A stretch of DNA of 64,000 bases from Microtetraspora fusca (GTDB lineage Bacteria; Actinomycetota; Actinomycetes; Streptosporangiales; Streptosporangiaceae): the NCBI RefSeq assembly GCF_001570365.1, contig NZ_BBYK01000043.1, positions 40,677 to 104,676 on the forward strand. The letters run 5' to 3'. Below the pieces are notes generated by a model. It was not told the DNA's origin. It ran no database searches and was given only the letters and a program-made list of their open reading frames with translations. Positions 35,199 to 45,434 of the stretch are shown one piece after another (the stretch's first letter is position 1; every line of letters starts with the position of its first letter). A program made the translations under genes and the position numbers.

Positions 35199-36577
35199 AG
35201 CACCACCACCTGGCCTTCCTCGTCCCACGTCTTCAGCGGCCACAGCCCCCGCGGCGTCCATTCGCAGGCGACCGTGACCGGATGGCCGCCCGACACCGCG
35301 AGCAGCCGCCACGGCGTGCCGACCGCCGGGTCGAGCCGCATCCCGCTCACCTCGGAACCGTCCTCGTCATCGGAGCCGGAGTCCTGGAGTCCGGGATCGG
35401 CGAGAAGCCAGCCGCCGTCGTTCGCCGGCACCACTCCCGAAAGGACGACGGGCCACGAGTCGGTCCAGGGGTCCTCGGCCAGCACACCCGCCAGCAGGCC
35501 GGGCGTCTCGGCGGCGCTCAGGCCGGGCGGCGGTCCGGCATGGAGCCCGCCGTGCCGCCGGGCCACCAGCGCCCGCAGCGGCGCGGCGCCCGGATAGAAC
35601 GCCAGCTCCGCGTCGACCGTCGTCCCGTTGACCAGTGACGCGTCGAGCGCCTGCCCCACCGGGGCGAACGACAGCACGAGCGCGGCCCGCCCGGTCTCCC
35701 TGCCCCGCAGCCAGACGCGGCGGGCGACCAGCCGGTCCTGCTCCTCGTCCCGGCTGCCGATCACGTCCCACCGGTCCCGTACGGCGGGCGACGCGAGCAC
35801 GTCCTCGCGCGCCACCGGGAACCCGACCCTGGATCGGACCGTCTCGCCGAGCGCGTGTGGCAGCCCGGCCGTGCGGCGGTGCGCCACGGCGAGCAGGTGG
35901 ACCAGCGCGTACTCCCCGAGGAGGCGGCCGGGCCAGTCCTCGTCGCGCAGCACGCCGGACAGCCGGGTGAACGTGCCCGCCATCCCGGGGACCTGCGCGT
36001 CGACCATGCGTTTGGCGAGGGCGTCCCACTCGGCCGGGCCGGTGCGCCGGGCGTCGGCGATGCCCTGCGCGATCTGGTCGGCCAGCCACCGCTCCAGCTC
36101 GGACAGGCCCGCCGTGACCCGCTGCTCCCGCTGCGCCGAGCGCCGGTCCGGCGCGGCCCCGGTCTGCGGCTCGACGCCCTCCGGGGTGGCCGCCCGCGCC
36201 GCCTTCTCCTGCGCCGCGGCGAGCCGCGACGACTGCTTCTCGGCGCGGTCCCTGCGCTGGTCCATCCACTCGGCGGCCCAGTCGGCGGGCTCGTCCGCGG
36301 CCGGCACCCCGTCGGCCGACCAGAGCAGGAGCAGTCCCAGCGCGTGCTTGCAGGGGAACTTGCGGCTCGGGCAACTGCACCGGTACGCGGGCTCGGAGAG
36401 GTCCACGCACGCGCGGTACGGCTTGGACCCGCTGCCCTTGCACTCGCCCCACAGCACCTCGGGGGTCACCCCGTGGGCGGACCACTTCGCGGGCGAGCTC
36501 ACGCCCGTGGCGCCCTTCTGCGACGCCGCGTCCGGTGCCAGGGCAAGCACCTGATCGCGGCTCCACCGTTCGATCAC
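35195..36577 (-). CDS. SWIM zinc-finger protein (YehQ-like), first gene of the AAA/VWA operon
   Basis: A 460-aa protein with a SWIM finger C67-x-C69...C76-x-H78 (YRCSCPSRKFPCKHALG) near the N-terminus. SWIM fingers bind DNA or protein. Upstream is the conserved opening RWSRDQVLALAPDAASQKG. The middle is Arg/Glu/Ala-rich helical, and the C-terminal half is a beta-rich region ending in a D/E-rich acidic patch and a WTPRGLWPLKTW strand. GTG 36577 is chosen because the family opening begins there. E. coli YehQ is the SWIM member of the comparable operon. A divergent LAL regulator starts 162 bp away, and the shared spacer holds both promoters. Confidence 0.85.
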   Translation of the reverse strand: MIERWSRDQVLALAPDAASQKGATGVSSPAKWSAHGVTPEVLWGECKGSGSKPYRACVDLSEPAYRCSCPSRKFPCKHALGLLLLWSADGVPAADEPADWAAEWMDQRRDRAEKQSSRLAAAQEKAARAATPEGVEPQTGAAPDRRSAQREQRVTAGLSELERWLADQIAQGIADARRTGPAEWDALAKRMVDAQVPGMAGTFTRLSGVLRDEDWPGRLLGEYALVHLLAVAHRRTAGLPHALGETVRSRVGFPVAREDVLASPAVRDRWDVIGSRDEEQDRLVARRVWLRGRETGRAALVLSFAPVGQALDASLVNGTTVDAELAFYPGAAPLRALVARRHGGLHAGPPPGLSAAETPGLLAGVLAEDPWTDSWPVVLSGVVPANDGGWLLADPGLQDSGSDDEDGSEVSGMRLDPAVGTPWRLLAVSGGHPVTVACEWTPRGLWPLKTWDEEGQVVVL

Positions 36578-36739
36578 GCGCCGCACAGTAGCCAGCGCCC
36601 CCGACAAAACCGGGTCCCCGCGTCCCGCTCGCCTATCGTCCCAGGTCAGCGCGGCGACCAGGACTGATGGGACCTCACGGTCGCATACCCAGAGTTCCGA
36701 CATAACGGAGGCTTCCGCCCAGCGTGTCATACTCGCGCC

Positions 36740-39658
36740 GTGACTCCGAGAACCGTACGAACCGCGCTCATGGGCCGTTCCGGCGAGCTCGGCCGGCTGC
36801 TGAGCGTGCTGGACGCGGCCGAGGGCGGGCTGGCCGGGGTCGCGCTGGTGGGCGGCGACGCGGGGATCGGCAAGACGCGCCTCGTCAACGAGGTCAGGGA
36901 CCTCGCCGAGGAACGCGGGTTCACCGTGCTCGCCGGGCAGTGCGCGGAGCTCGGCGACGCCCTGCCGTACCTGCCGCTCGTGGACGCGCTGCGCGGGCTG
37001 GCCGAGCCGGACGCGTCCGGCGGCGACGCGCTCGCCGCCTGGCCCGCGCTGCGGCGGCTGCTTCCCGGCGCCGCCCCGGACGCCGCGGGCGCGGCGACGG
37101 GCGCGCTCGCCCAGCAGCAGCTCTTCGGCTCCGTGCTCGGTCTCCTGGCGTGCCTCGCGGAGCGCCGCCCGGTCCTGCTGGTGTTCGAGGACCTGCACTG
37201 GGCCGACCGCTCGACCCGCGACCTGCTGGTCTTCCTCACCCGGATGCTGCAGCGGGAGCGGGTCGCCCTGATCGGCACCTACCGGACCGACGACCTGCAC
37301 CGCAGGCACCCGCTGCGCCCGGTCCTCGCCGAGTTGCAGCGCCTGCCGCTGGTCGGCACGATCGAGCTGCCCCCGCTCGGGGACGACGATCTGGCCCGCC
37401 ATCTCGCCGACGTGGACGGGGCCTCCCGTCAGCCCGTCAGTGTGACGGACGACGTGATCGGCCAGGTCGTGGAGCGGGCCGGTGGCAACCCCTTCTTCGC
37501 CGAGGAGCTGCTCACCGCCGCCGCCACCTGTGGCGGCGTTCCCGGCAGCCTGTCCGACCTGCTGCTCTCCCGGGTCGAGGCGCTGTCCGACCAGGCGCGC
37601 CATGTCCTGCGGGTCGCGGCGGTGGCGGGCCACAGCGTCGACCACGACATGCTCGCGGACGCCGCCGGGCTCGGTGAGGTCGCGCTCGACGACGCGCTGC
37701 GCGAGATCGTCTCGCGCGGGCTGCTGACCGCGGGCAGGTACGGCTACGCGTTCCGGCACGCGCTGCTCCAGGAGACCGTGTACGACGACCTGCTCCCCGG
37801 CGAGCGGACCCGGCTGCACGGCGCCTTCGCCCGGCTGCTCGCCGCGCGCGGCGCCCCGGCCGCCGAGCTGGCCCACCACTACCAGGCGGGACACGACCTG
37901 CCCGGCGCGCTGCGCGCCTCGGTCGAGGCGGGCCGGATCGCCGCGGGCGTCGGCGCGCCCGCCGAGGCGCACCGGCACCTGGACCGGGCGCTGGAGATCT
38001 GGGAGCACGTGCCCGACGCCGAGCGGCTGACCGGCACGAGCGCCGTCCGTGTCGCCCTCTCCAGCGCCGCGGCGGCCGCGGACGCCGGGGAGTACCGCCG
38101 GGCGGTCGCCCAGATCCGGCGGCTGCTCCCGGCGCTCGGCGACCCGCTGCTGATCTCCGAGGCCAACGAGCGGCTCGCCTACTATCTGAGCGACTCCGAT
38201 CTCGGCTCCGGCATGGTGGAGGCGGCCCGCGCGGCCGTGGACGCGCTGCCGGCGGACGAGCCGACCCCCTTGCTCGCCCGCGCGCTCGCGACGCACGCCC
38301 GGACCATGTTCACCACCTCCGCCACCGCCGTACGCGACCTGGCGACGCGGGCGCTCGACGTGGCTCGGGCGGTGGGGGCGCGCGACGCCGAGGTCAGCGC
38401 GCTGATCTCGCTGGCGATCGTGGAGGAGGCGACGGGCACGATCGAGCGGGTGGTGGAACTGCTCGACCTGGCCGCCGCGACGGGGTCGGACGACCTGTCG
38501 GTCCACCTGCGCGCCACCTTCCACACGGCCCGGGTGCGCTACGAGCACGGCGAGCTCGAGGCCGCCGCGCGCCTGGCGGGCGCCGGCAACGAGCTGGCCG
38601 CCCGCAGCGGCCTCACCTGGAGCACGTACGGCACGGACCTGCGCTTCCTCAGCTTCCTCATCCGGTACGCGGCCGGCGACTGGGACGAGGCCGAGCGGAT
38701 CGCGGCCGGGTTCGGCGTGCGCGTCGGCACGCTCGCCGCGGCGCACCTGTCCTCGTTCGCGCTCTTCATCGAGGTCGGGCGGGGCAGCGACGCGGCCGAC
38801 GAGCGGCTGTCGTGGCTGCGGCCGTTCTGGCGGCCGGACGAGCGCGGCGGCGCGGCCGACTCCCTGGTGACCTACATGGCGGGCGGGCTCGCCGCCGAGC
38901 AGGCGCTCTGGCGCGGCGATCCGGAGACGGCGCTGCGCCACGTGACGGCGGTGACGGACGCGCTCGACCCCTTCGACCCGGGACTGATCCGGATCTGCGC
39001 GACCGGCCTGTGGGCGCTGGCGGAGGGCGCGGCGCCGGACGACGCGCACGAGCGCGCCGACGACCTGATCGAGCGGGCGCGGTGGGCCGCCGCGAACGGC
39101 CCGTACGGCCCGCGCGAGGAGCTGGGTCCCGAGGGCGTCGCCTGGCTGCGGCGCGCCGAGGCCGAGTGGCACCGCGTCCGGGGGACGGCGGAGCCGCGCG
39201 TGTGGCGGGAGGCCGCGGAGGCCTTCGGGTTCGGGTTCGTCTACGAGGAGGCGCGGTGCCGGTGGCGGCTCGCCGAGTCGCTGCTGGACGCGGGCGAGCG
39301 CGAGGCCGCACGGGCCGAGTGGTCCCACGCCGTGGAGACGGCCGAGCGGCTCGCCGCCGCCCCGCTGCGTGAGGCGCTGGAGACGCTGGGCCGGCGGGCC
39401 GGGTTCACCGAGCCGTCACGGCCGGCCGCCGCCGACGCCGACGCAGAAGGCGGCCTCGAGGCGTTGACGGCCCGCGAGCGCGAGGTGCTCGAACACGTGG
39501 CGGCCGGCCTGTCCAACCGCGAGATCGGCTCTCTGCTGTACATCTCGCAGAAGACCGTGAGCGTGCACGTGTCCAACATCCTGGCCAAGCTCGGCGTGGC
39601 GAGCCGCACCCAGGCGGCGGCCGTCGCGCACGGGCGCCGGGCTGCCGCCGGAGGGTGA
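36740..39658 (+). CDS. LuxR-family LAL regulator with N-terminal ATPase
   Basis: A 972-aa large ATP-binding LuxR-type regulator. The N-terminal NTPase has Walker [10 protein letters not shown] (38-46), Walker [14 protein letters not shown] and the arginine-rich GTYRTDD sensor. A long TPR-like helical middle follows (about 340-880). The C-terminal LuxR helix-turn-helix is canonical: [20 protein letters not shown], then the recognition-helix region [16 protein letters not shown]. Such proteins activate polyketide, sugar or stress operons on binding an effector. GTG 36740 has a CATACT hexamer 6 nt before it, consistent with a leaderless transcript. It is divergent from the SWIM/AAA/VWA operon and upstream of an aldehyde dehydrogenase, either of which could be its target. 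Confidence 0.92.
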   Translation: MTPRTVRTALMGRSGELGRLLSVLDAAEGGLAGVALVGGDAGIGKTRLVNEVRDLAEERGFTVLAGQCAELGDALPYLPLVDALRGLAEPDASGGDALAAWPALRRLLPGAAPDAAGAATGALAQQQLFGSVLGLLACLAERRPVLLVFEDLHWADRSTRDLLVFLTRMLQRERVALIGTYRTDDLHRRHPLRPVLAELQRLPLVGTIELPPLGDDDLARHLADVDGASRQPVSVTDDVIGQVVERAGGNPFFAEELLTAAATCGGVPGSLSDLLLSRVEALSDQARHVLRVAAVAGHSVDHDMLADAAGLGEVALDDALREIVSRGLLTAGRYGYAFRHALLQETVYDDLLPGERTRLHGAFARLLAARGAPAAELAHHYQAGHDLPGALRASVEAGRIAAGVGAPAEAHRHLDRALEIWEHVPDAERLTGTSAVRVALSSAAAAADAGEYRRAVAQIRRLLPALGDPLLISEANERLAYYLSDSDLGSGMVEAARAAVDALPADEPTPLLARALATHARTMFTTSATAVRDLATRALDVARAVGARDAEVSALISLAIVEEATGTIERVVELLDLAAATGSDDLSVHLRATFHTARVRYEHGELEAAARLAGAGNELAARSGLTWSTYGTDLRFLSFLIRYAAGDWDEAERIAAGFGVRVGTLAAAHLSSFALFIEVGRGSDAADERLSWLRPFWRPDERGGAADSLVTYMAGGLAAEQALWRGDPETALRHVTAVTDALDPFDPGLIRICATGLWALAEGAAPDDAHERADDLIERARWAAANGPYGPREELGPEGVAWLRRAEAEWHRVRGTAEPRVWREAAEAFGFGFVYEEARCRWRLAESLLDAGEREAARAEWSHAVETAERLAAAPLREALETLGRRAGFTEPSRPAAADADAEGGLEALTAREREVLEHVAAGLSNREIGSLLYISQKTVSVHVSNILAKLGVASRTQAAAVAHGRRAAAGG

Positions 39659-39741
39659 TGCGCCACACCGCCGATCGGCGCTTCACCCCGTCGCGCCCGC
39701 TTGTAACAATGCGACGGTAGCCCCGAAAGAGGAGGTCAACG

Positions 39742-41247
39742 GTGACCCGCCAGATCGCTTCCGTCATCGGTGGAAAGAACGAGCCCACCGGCTCTCCCTA
39801 CACGTCCACGAACCCGGCCCGGCCGTCCGAGGTCGTGGCCGCCGTCCCGCTCGCCGACGCGGCGACGTTCGCCCGCGCCTGCCGCAGCGCGGCCGACGCG
39901 CAGAAGGAATGGTCCCGGGTGCCCGCCCCGGTGCGCGGCCGGGTGATCGCCTCCGTCGGCCGGCTGGTCGAGGCGAACACCGAGGCGCTGGCCCACCTCG
40001 TGACCGAGGAGATCGGCAAACCGTACGCCGAGGCGCTGGGCGAGGTCCGCGAGATCGTGGACACCTGCGACTTCTTCCTGGGCGAGGGGCGCCGCTTGTA
40101 CGGGCAGACCGTGCCGTCGGAGATGCCGGACAAGAACCTGTTCACCTTCCGGGTCCCGGTGGGCGTCGCCGCGGTGATCACCGCGGGGAACTTCCCGGTG
40201 GCCGTCCCCTCGTGGTACCTGGTGCCCGCGCTGCTGTGCGGTAACGCCGTGGTGTGGAAGCCCGCCGAGTACGCGGCGGCGTCCGCGCACGCGCTGTACC
40301 GGCTGTTCGCGGCCGCCGGCCTGCCGGACGGCGTGCTGAACGTCGTCTTCGCCGACGGTGCCGCCACGTATGAGGGGCTGGACCTGGCGCTGTCCGAGGG
40401 CACCGTGCAGAAGGTGGGCTTCACCGGGTCCAGCGCGGTCGGCCGGAGCGTCGGCGAGCTGTGCGGACGTCACCTGCAGTCGCCCTGCCTGGAGCTCGGC
40501 GGCAAGAACCCGATGGTCGTCATGCCGGACGCCGACCTCGACCTCGCGGTCGAGGGGGCGCTGTTCTCCGGCTTCGGCACGGCCGGCCAGCGCTGCACCT
40601 CGCTCGGCACGGTCATCGTCCATCGCGACGTCCACGACGCGTTCGTGCGGGCGTACGTCCAGGCGGTGCAGGCGGCGAAGATCGGCGACCCGAACGGCGA
40701 CGTGCTCTACGGGCCGCTGCTCGACCGCAAGTTCGCCGAGCGGTACGAGGAGTACCTGACCTGGATCGAGCCGCACCACAGGGTGCTGCCCGGGCCGACG
40801 GGGCGGATGGAGGGCGAGGGCCTCTTCTACCACCCGGTGATCGTGGACGGCGTGCGCCCGGACGACCGGCTCTTCCTTGAGGAGACGTTCGGCCCGATCG
40901 TCGGCGTGGCCACGTTCGAAACGCTCGACGAGGCGATCGAGCTGGCCAACCGGCCGGGCTACGGGCTGTCGTCGTCGATCTACACCACCGACCCGAAGGC
41001 CGCGTTCCGGTTCCGCGAGGGCGTCTCGGCGGGCATGGTCAGCGTCAACAACTCGACGTCGGGCGCCGAGGCGCACCTGCCGTTCGGTGGGAACGGCAAG
41101 TCCGGCAACGGCAGCCGGCAGAGCGGCGTGTGGGTGCTCGATCAGTTCACCCGCTGGCAGGCGATGAACTGGGACTACTCCGGCCGCCTGCAGAAGGCGC
41201 AGATGGACGTCGCCGACATCACCCCCGACCTGGCCTTCCGCCTCTGA
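39742..41247 (+). CDS. Aldehyde dehydrogenase family protein
   Basis: A 501-aa NAD(P)-dependent aldehyde dehydrogenase with all catalytic elements: the general base E251 in LELGGKN, nucleophile C285 in GTAGQRCTS, oxyanion Asn in [10 protein letters not shown], and ETFGPI toward the C-terminus. The C-terminal [14 protein letters not shown] loop resembles semialdehyde and aminoadipate-semialdehyde dehydrogenases of the ALDH family, but the subfamily is not certain. GTG 39742 is preceded by gaggaggtcaacg. It starts about 80 bp after the LAL regulator in the same direction and ends at a strong hairpin. It oxidises an aldehyde to an acid in the cytoplasm; the substrate is unknown. Confidence 0.9.
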   Translation: MTRQIASVIGGKNEPTGSPYTSTNPARPSEVVAAVPLADAATFARACRSAADAQKEWSRVPAPVRGRVIASVGRLVEANTEALAHLVTEEIGKPYAEALGEVREIVDTCDFFLGEGRRLYGQTVPSEMPDKNLFTFRVPVGVAAVITAGNFPVAVPSWYLVPALLCGNAVVWKPAEYAAASAHALYRLFAAAGLPDGVLNVVFADGAATYEGLDLALSEGTVQKVGFTGSSAVGRSVGELCGRHLQSPCLELGGKNPMVVMPDADLDLAVEGALFSGFGTAGQRCTSLGTVIVHRDVHDAFVRAYVQAVQAAKIGDPNGDVLYGPLLDRKFAERYEEYLTWIEPHHRVLPGPTGRMEGEGLFYHPVIVDGVRPDDRLFLEETFGPIVGVATFETLDEAIELANRPGYGLSSSIYTTDPKAAFRFREGVSAGMVSVNNSTSGAEAHLPFGGNGKSGNGSRQSGVWVLDQFTRWQAMNWDYSGRLQKAQMDVADITPDLAFRL

Positions 41248-41255
41248 TCCCGGCG

Positions 41256-41289
41256 CGGCCCCGGACTCCTTCCGCGGAGTCCGGGGCCG
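41256..41289. terminator. Strong bidirectional hairpin terminator
   Basis: A perfect 14-bp stem (cggccccggactcc / ggagtccggggccg) with a 6-base loop, placed between the convergent stop codons of the aldehyde dehydrogenase and FtsH-like genes. It is well suited to end both transcripts. Confidence 0.85.
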
Positions 41290-41310
41290 TCCCGGCATGC
41301 GGCCGGGACG

Positions 41311-44300
41311 TCAGGGCGTGGCGTCGGGACCGTGGCGGCCGTCGTATCCGAGCACCCGCATCGCGATCTCCGGGTCCATGGCGGCCGCGAGCAACTGGGC
41401 GCGTTCGGCCGCCCGGTCCCTCGCCTCCTCCGCCCGCCTGCGGGCGGCCTGCTGGGCGCGCACCACCGCGACGGCGGCCACGATCAGGCCGACGACGCCG
41501 AGGAGTACGAGGAACAGGATCAGCGCGGTCCCCGACGGGACGCCTTCGGCTCTGTCCTCCGTCGCCACGGCGGCGCCGCCCTGCAGGAAGAAGGCCACGC
41601 CGAGCAGCGTGAGCACGACGAGCGCGATGACGCCGCCGATGAGCGCCCACAGCAGGCCGTGTGCCCCGCCGCGTCCCTGCCCGGCCGGATGGGCGGCGGG
41701 ACTGGAGCCGTTCCAGTACGGAAAGTCCGGAATATCCCCGTAGCCGGCGCCATGACCGTTCACCGGCGTCGAAACCGGCACCGCGGCCGGCATCGCGGGA
41801 GGCACCACGGCCGGCACGCCGGGCGATGTCTCCTGAGGTTCGTACGACTGCTCGCCCCACGGAGGCGCGAAGGTCGGCGCGCCCGGCATCCCCGACATAT
41901 CAGGATCCGACGGTCCCGGCGAGTACGGCCGGGCGGCCGCGAGGACGGCCGAGGGCTGCAGCTCCGGCATCAGATCCGGCGAGGGCAGGTCCACCTGGAC
42001 GGCGCTGTGACTGCGGTGGGCCTCCGCCGCGGCCGCATGGTACGCCTCGATCTCCTCGTAGAACTCGTCCGAGCCGTAGACGGTGCCGTCCACGAGCGGC
42101 CCGCGGGTCCGCTCGATCACCGCGACCACGTCGTCGCCGTTCAGCGTCTTGTGGTGCTCCAGGGCGTGCGCGACGCTGAGCACCTCGCGCCGGTTCTCGC
42201 GCAGCAGCGCGGCGGTCTTCTCCAGGAGCTGGTTGAGGTTGAACTCGATCCGCTCCGGGAGCATGTCGGGTGTGAGCTCCTTCCCCTGCGACCGCGGCGT
42301 GCCGGTGAAGCCGATCCCGCCGCCCTGGCCCGGGGCCTTCTGCGCCCGTCCCTCCCTGATGCCGAGGTCCTGCAGGGCGGGCAGCGACGCGACGCCGACG
42401 CCCATGCCCCAGTGCGCCTCCATCAGCCCGGTCAGCAGCGTCGCCGACTGGAGGTCGCTGGAGACGCCCGAGGAGTTGTCCTCGCCGAAGAACATCCGCT
42501 CGCCCGCGAGCGAGGCGAGAGAGACCATGATGTCCGCCTCGTACTCGGACTTCCAGCGGGTGAACTGGTCCTCCGGCTTGATGCTGGACACCATGCCCAG
42601 ATAGTCGGCGCCCTTCTCGATCGTGGCGAGGTCGATCTCCAGGTGGTGCCGCGTGCGGTACGCGACGACGGCGTGGCACGCCTCGTGCACGGCCACCGCG
42701 TGCCGTTCCCGCTCGATGTACTCCACGTCCTCCGGGGGGCCGAGCTGCTTGAGCCGCTTGGCCCGCATCACGTCGGACCAGGTGATCATGTCCCTGCCGT
42801 CCCTGATCGCGGTGATCAGCGACTCGTTGACCAGGTCCTTGATCGTCGCGCCGGTGGCGTACGGAGTGATCGTGGCCAGCTTGTCGATCTGCTCGTCGGT
42901 CAGCTCGTGCCGCACCTTGCCGAAGTAGCCCTGGTAGGTGCGGATCCGGCCGTCCTTGGAGGGGTAGCCGACCTTGTAGATGCGGTCGATGCGGCCGGGG
43001 CGCAGCAGCGCCTCGTCCAGCGCCTCCGGCAGGTTGGTCGCCATCATGATCAGGATCCGGTACTTCGGCGGCGGCTTGGGGCGCATCCCGAGCAGCCGCC
43101 GCACGTACCGGTTGACGAAACCGCGCGGCTTCTTCAGGCCGGAGATCTCGGTGAGCAGCGCCTGCAGCGTGCCCATGCCGCCACCGCCGCCCATGCCCGC
43201 GCCGTACACGAGGCGGCTGACGAAGGCGCCGGTCCTGGACCTGGGGGCGTCCGCCGCGGCCCGCTCCCGGCCGCCGCCGAGCGCGCCGCGGCCGAGCAGC
43301 CACCGGGTCTCCTGGTCCAGGTAGGCGAAGCCGTTGCATCCCGCGTTCTCGAAGGGCGCGGGAGCGGTCCGGCCCCACCCCCCGCCGGGGCCGCCCTGCG
43401 CGAGCGCGCCGCGGTTGCCGAGGGAGTCGGCCTCGTCGAAGAAGACGATGACGCCGCCGTAGCGGAGCGCCAGCTTGCGCAGCTTGCGGAACAGCGACTT
43501 CACCTTCAGCACGCCGACGCCGAAGAACATGTTGATGAACGCGCCGGGGTCCACGAAGACGTACGGCTTGCCGGTCGAGCCGGCGACCGCCTCGGCCATG
43601 AGGGTCTTGCCGGTGCCCGGAGGGCCCCACAGCAGGATGCCGCTCGGCACGTACCCGCCCCGGGCCTCGATCTCGTCGGGTCGTTCGAGGAAGACGATGT
43701 TCTCCTTGACCCGCTCGACCACGTGGTCCTGGCCCCACACGTCGGAGAACCGCGTCTTGATGTCGTCGGGGAAGTAGACGTCCACGCCGCCGCGCGACAG
43801 GAACCAGAAGATCGCGGCGAACTGGCCGACGGCGAGCAGCATGTAGAGGACAACCTGCAGGACCGTCGGGAGGTACCCGATCGCCTGCGCCGGAGCCTGG
43901 ATCAGCGCCTCGAGGGGCGAGACGTCCCCCAGCCTGCCCAGCACGACGGCGACGACCCCGATCCAGATCGCCCACTTCACCGCGCGGGCCAGCCGGTAGC
44001 GGGTCCAGTCGCCGAACCGGCGGCGGGTCCACCGGTTCCACCCGCCGAAGACCTTCTCCGTCCAGAACCGGTGGTACGCCGCGGAGCGCTCGCTGATCAG
44101 GAAGTGAAGTTGCCTGACCGCCTCCAGCCCGGCCAGCCACAGGATCCAGGCGGACTCGCGGGCGGTGACGGCGATCGCCTCCGGGACCGTGATGATCTCG
44201 CGGAAGGCGCCGACGGTGTTCAGGACGAGGACGCCGAACAGGACCGCCAGCAGCAGCAGGAACTTCACCCGGTCCCACAGCGGGAGCCGCTTCCTGGTGA

Positions 44301-44367
44301 GCGGGTCGCGGTCGACGGGGCCCGAGCCGGGTTCGCGCAGCCCCTCGGGCCGATGTGCCGTGTTCAT
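41311..44367 (-). CDS. FtsH-like AAA+ membrane metalloprotease with C-terminal membrane extension
   Basis: A 1018-aa divergent FtsH (usual length about 600-800). N-terminal hydrophobic segments lie at about 36-55, 132-146 and 169-190. The AAA module has Walker A GPPGTGKT (248-255), Walker B VFFDEAD (308-314), a Gly-rich insertion of roughly 85 residues (318-405) before the next AAA strand, and arginine fingers in RPGRIDRI. The M41 zinc motif is intact: HEACH (561-565) with a third ligand in GVSSDLQSAT. A long Pro-rich linker then leads to two extra transmembrane helices and a basic Arg/Ala tail. ATG 44367 has aaggag 8 nt upstream, lying inside the end of the lipoprotein gene region. It is co-oriented with the lipoprotein gene. 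Confidence 0.85.
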   Translation of the reverse strand: MNTAHRPEGLREPGSGPVDRDPLTRKRLPLWDRVKFLLLLAVLFGVLVLNTVGAFREIITVPEAIAVTARESAWILWLAGLEAVRQLHFLISERSAAYHRFWTEKVFGGWNRWTRRRFGDWTRYRLARAVKWAIWIGVVAVVLGRLGDVSPLEALIQAPAQAIGYLPTVLQVVLYMLLAVGQFAAIFWFLSRGGVDVYFPDDIKTRFSDVWGQDHVVERVKENIVFLERPDEIEARGGYVPSGILLWGPPGTGKTLMAEAVAGSTGKPYVFVDPGAFINMFFGVGVLKVKSLFRKLRKLALRYGGVIVFFDEADSLGNRGALAQGGPGGGWGRTAPAPFENAGCNGFAYLDQETRWLLGRGALGGGRERAAADAPRSRTGAFVSRLVYGAGMGGGGGMGTLQALLTEISGLKKPRGFVNRYVRRLLGMRPKPPPKYRILIMMATNLPEALDEALLRPGRIDRIYKVGYPSKDGRIRTYQGYFGKVRHELTDEQIDKLATITPYATGATIKDLVNESLITAIRDGRDMITWSDVMRAKRLKQLGPPEDVEYIERERHAVAVHEACHAVVAYRTRHHLEIDLATIEKGADYLGMVSSIKPEDQFTRWKSEYEADIMVSLASLAGERMFFGEDNSSGVSSDLQSATLLTGLMEAHWGMGVGVASLPALQDLGIREGRAQKAPGQGGGIGFTGTPRSQGKELTPDMLPERIEFNLNQLLEKTAALLRENRREVLSVAHALEHHKTLNGDDVVAVIERTRGPLVDGTVYGSDEFYEEIEAYHAAAAEAHRSHSAVQVDLPSPDLMPELQPSAVLAAARPYSPGPSDPDMSGMPGAPTFAPPWGEQSYEPQETSPGVPAVVPPAMPAAVPVSTPVNGHGAGYGDIPDFPYWNGSSPAAHPAGQGRGGAHGLLWALIGGVIALVVLTLLGVAFFLQGGAAVATEDRAEGVPSGTALILFLVLLGVVGLIVAAVAVVRAQQAARRRAEEARDRAAERAQLLAAAMDPEIAMRVLGYDGRHGPDATP

Positions 44368-44380
44368 CTGAGGGGCTCCT

Positions 44381-45085
44381 TCATGAGGTGACGCGCCCGA
44401 CCTTGAAGGACCGTGCGACCAGGTCGATCTCCTTGGCCCGCTGCTTGTAGCAGGCGGCCGTGCAGCGGATCAGCAGCGTGGACACGTGGCTTCCGTCGGC
44501 GGACAGGTAGGCCGTCTCGTCGAACGTCTGGACCGGCCCGCCGAGCAACCGGTAGTTGAAGACCGTCCGTATCCCGCGTATGCCGTCCCGCATCGGCAGC
44601 ACCTGGTCGCTGAGTACCTCGAAGCCCTTGAACGGCGAGGCCGCCGACGATTCGAACTGCTGCCGCGCCTCCTCGCTCACCGCGACGGGGAGCCCGGAGG
44701 AGTTGCGCAACGTGTTGAGCGACGCCTCGTCGCGCTGGGCCGGGGTGAGCGTCTGGACCTTCGCCATCACGAACGGCCGGTCCTCGGCGACGGAGCCGGG
44801 AATCAGGAGATGGTCGGCGGAGGGCGTGGCGTGGGCGTCGAACCCGACCGTCCAGGTGAGCTTCTTCTGCAACCGCACGGTCTCCGACTGCGGGTCGCCG
44901 AACAACTTGCCGTCGAGCGAGCCCTGGTCGACCTTGCGCCACGCCGAGGGCACCTTGAAGTACGTCGCCCCGGTGTCGTCGCGCACGTACGTGTACGCGG
45001 TGCCCGCGCATCCCGACAGCCCCGCGACCACTGCGGAGGCTGTCGTCAACGCCACCATTCCACACCAAACCCGCCGATTTTCCAC
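44381..45085 (-). CDS. Lipoprotein upstream of the FtsH-like protease
   Basis: A 234-aa predicted exported lipoprotein. The signal peptide (VENRRVWCGM, then a hydrophobic core) ends in the lipobox LSGC at about residue 27, giving a lipid-modified cysteine. The mature protein is a mixed alpha/beta domain of a type seen in actinobacterial surface lipoproteins (opening AYTYVRDDTGATYFKVPSAW), with two late cysteines (CTAAC). GTG 45085 is favoured by ggagg ten bases upstream and by the signal peptide; the open frame upstream has no signal. Only 13 bp separate it from the FtsH-like gene, so co-expression is likely. It may be a periplasmic-side partner or substrate of the protease. I do not recognise a named family. 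Confidence 0.75.
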   Translation of the reverse strand: MENRRVWCGMVALTTASAVVAGLSGCAGTAYTYVRDDTGATYFKVPSAWRKVDQGSLDGKLFGDPQSETVRLQKKLTWTVGFDAHATPSADHLLIPGSVAEDRPFVMAKVQTLTPAQRDEASLNTLRNSSGLPVAVSEEARQQFESSAASPFKGFEVLSDQVLPMRDGIRGIRTVFNYRLLGGPVQTFDETAYLSADGSHVSTLLIRCTAACYKQRAKEIDLVARSFKVGRVTS

Positions 45086-45434
45086 CAGGGCCCAACCTCC
45101 ACTTGCGGGTGTACGAGGTACCAGCGCCCGCTTTCGGTAGTAGTGCCCGGTTTCGCTGTTATCCATCTCGTGATGACCGGCGATCATCCGCGAAAAAGTG
45201 CCCGAATATTTCCCATATCGCGGCTTCACCTGTTATCGAATGCCATGCCGGGAAAACGATGACTTGATCACGTAACTCCCGATGACTGATCGCGTGAGAT
45301 AGTGCTGTCCATCGGGGAGCCCGGCGAAAATCCACCTATCGCCAGCGCGCGAAGTGACCAAGGATAGAGGGGTCGGGGGTGCCGCCCGCCGGACTCGCCC
45401 GCAGACGCACTGCCGACGGACTTGGAGCACTTCG
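45086..45434. promoter_or_regulatory. Divergent spacer between lipoprotein and CMD-like gene
   Basis: About 350 bp without a supported gene. It is AT-richer than the flanking genes (45200-45330), as expected for divergent promoters. Candidate -10 hexamers occur, but none could be assigned with confidence. Confidence 0.35.
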
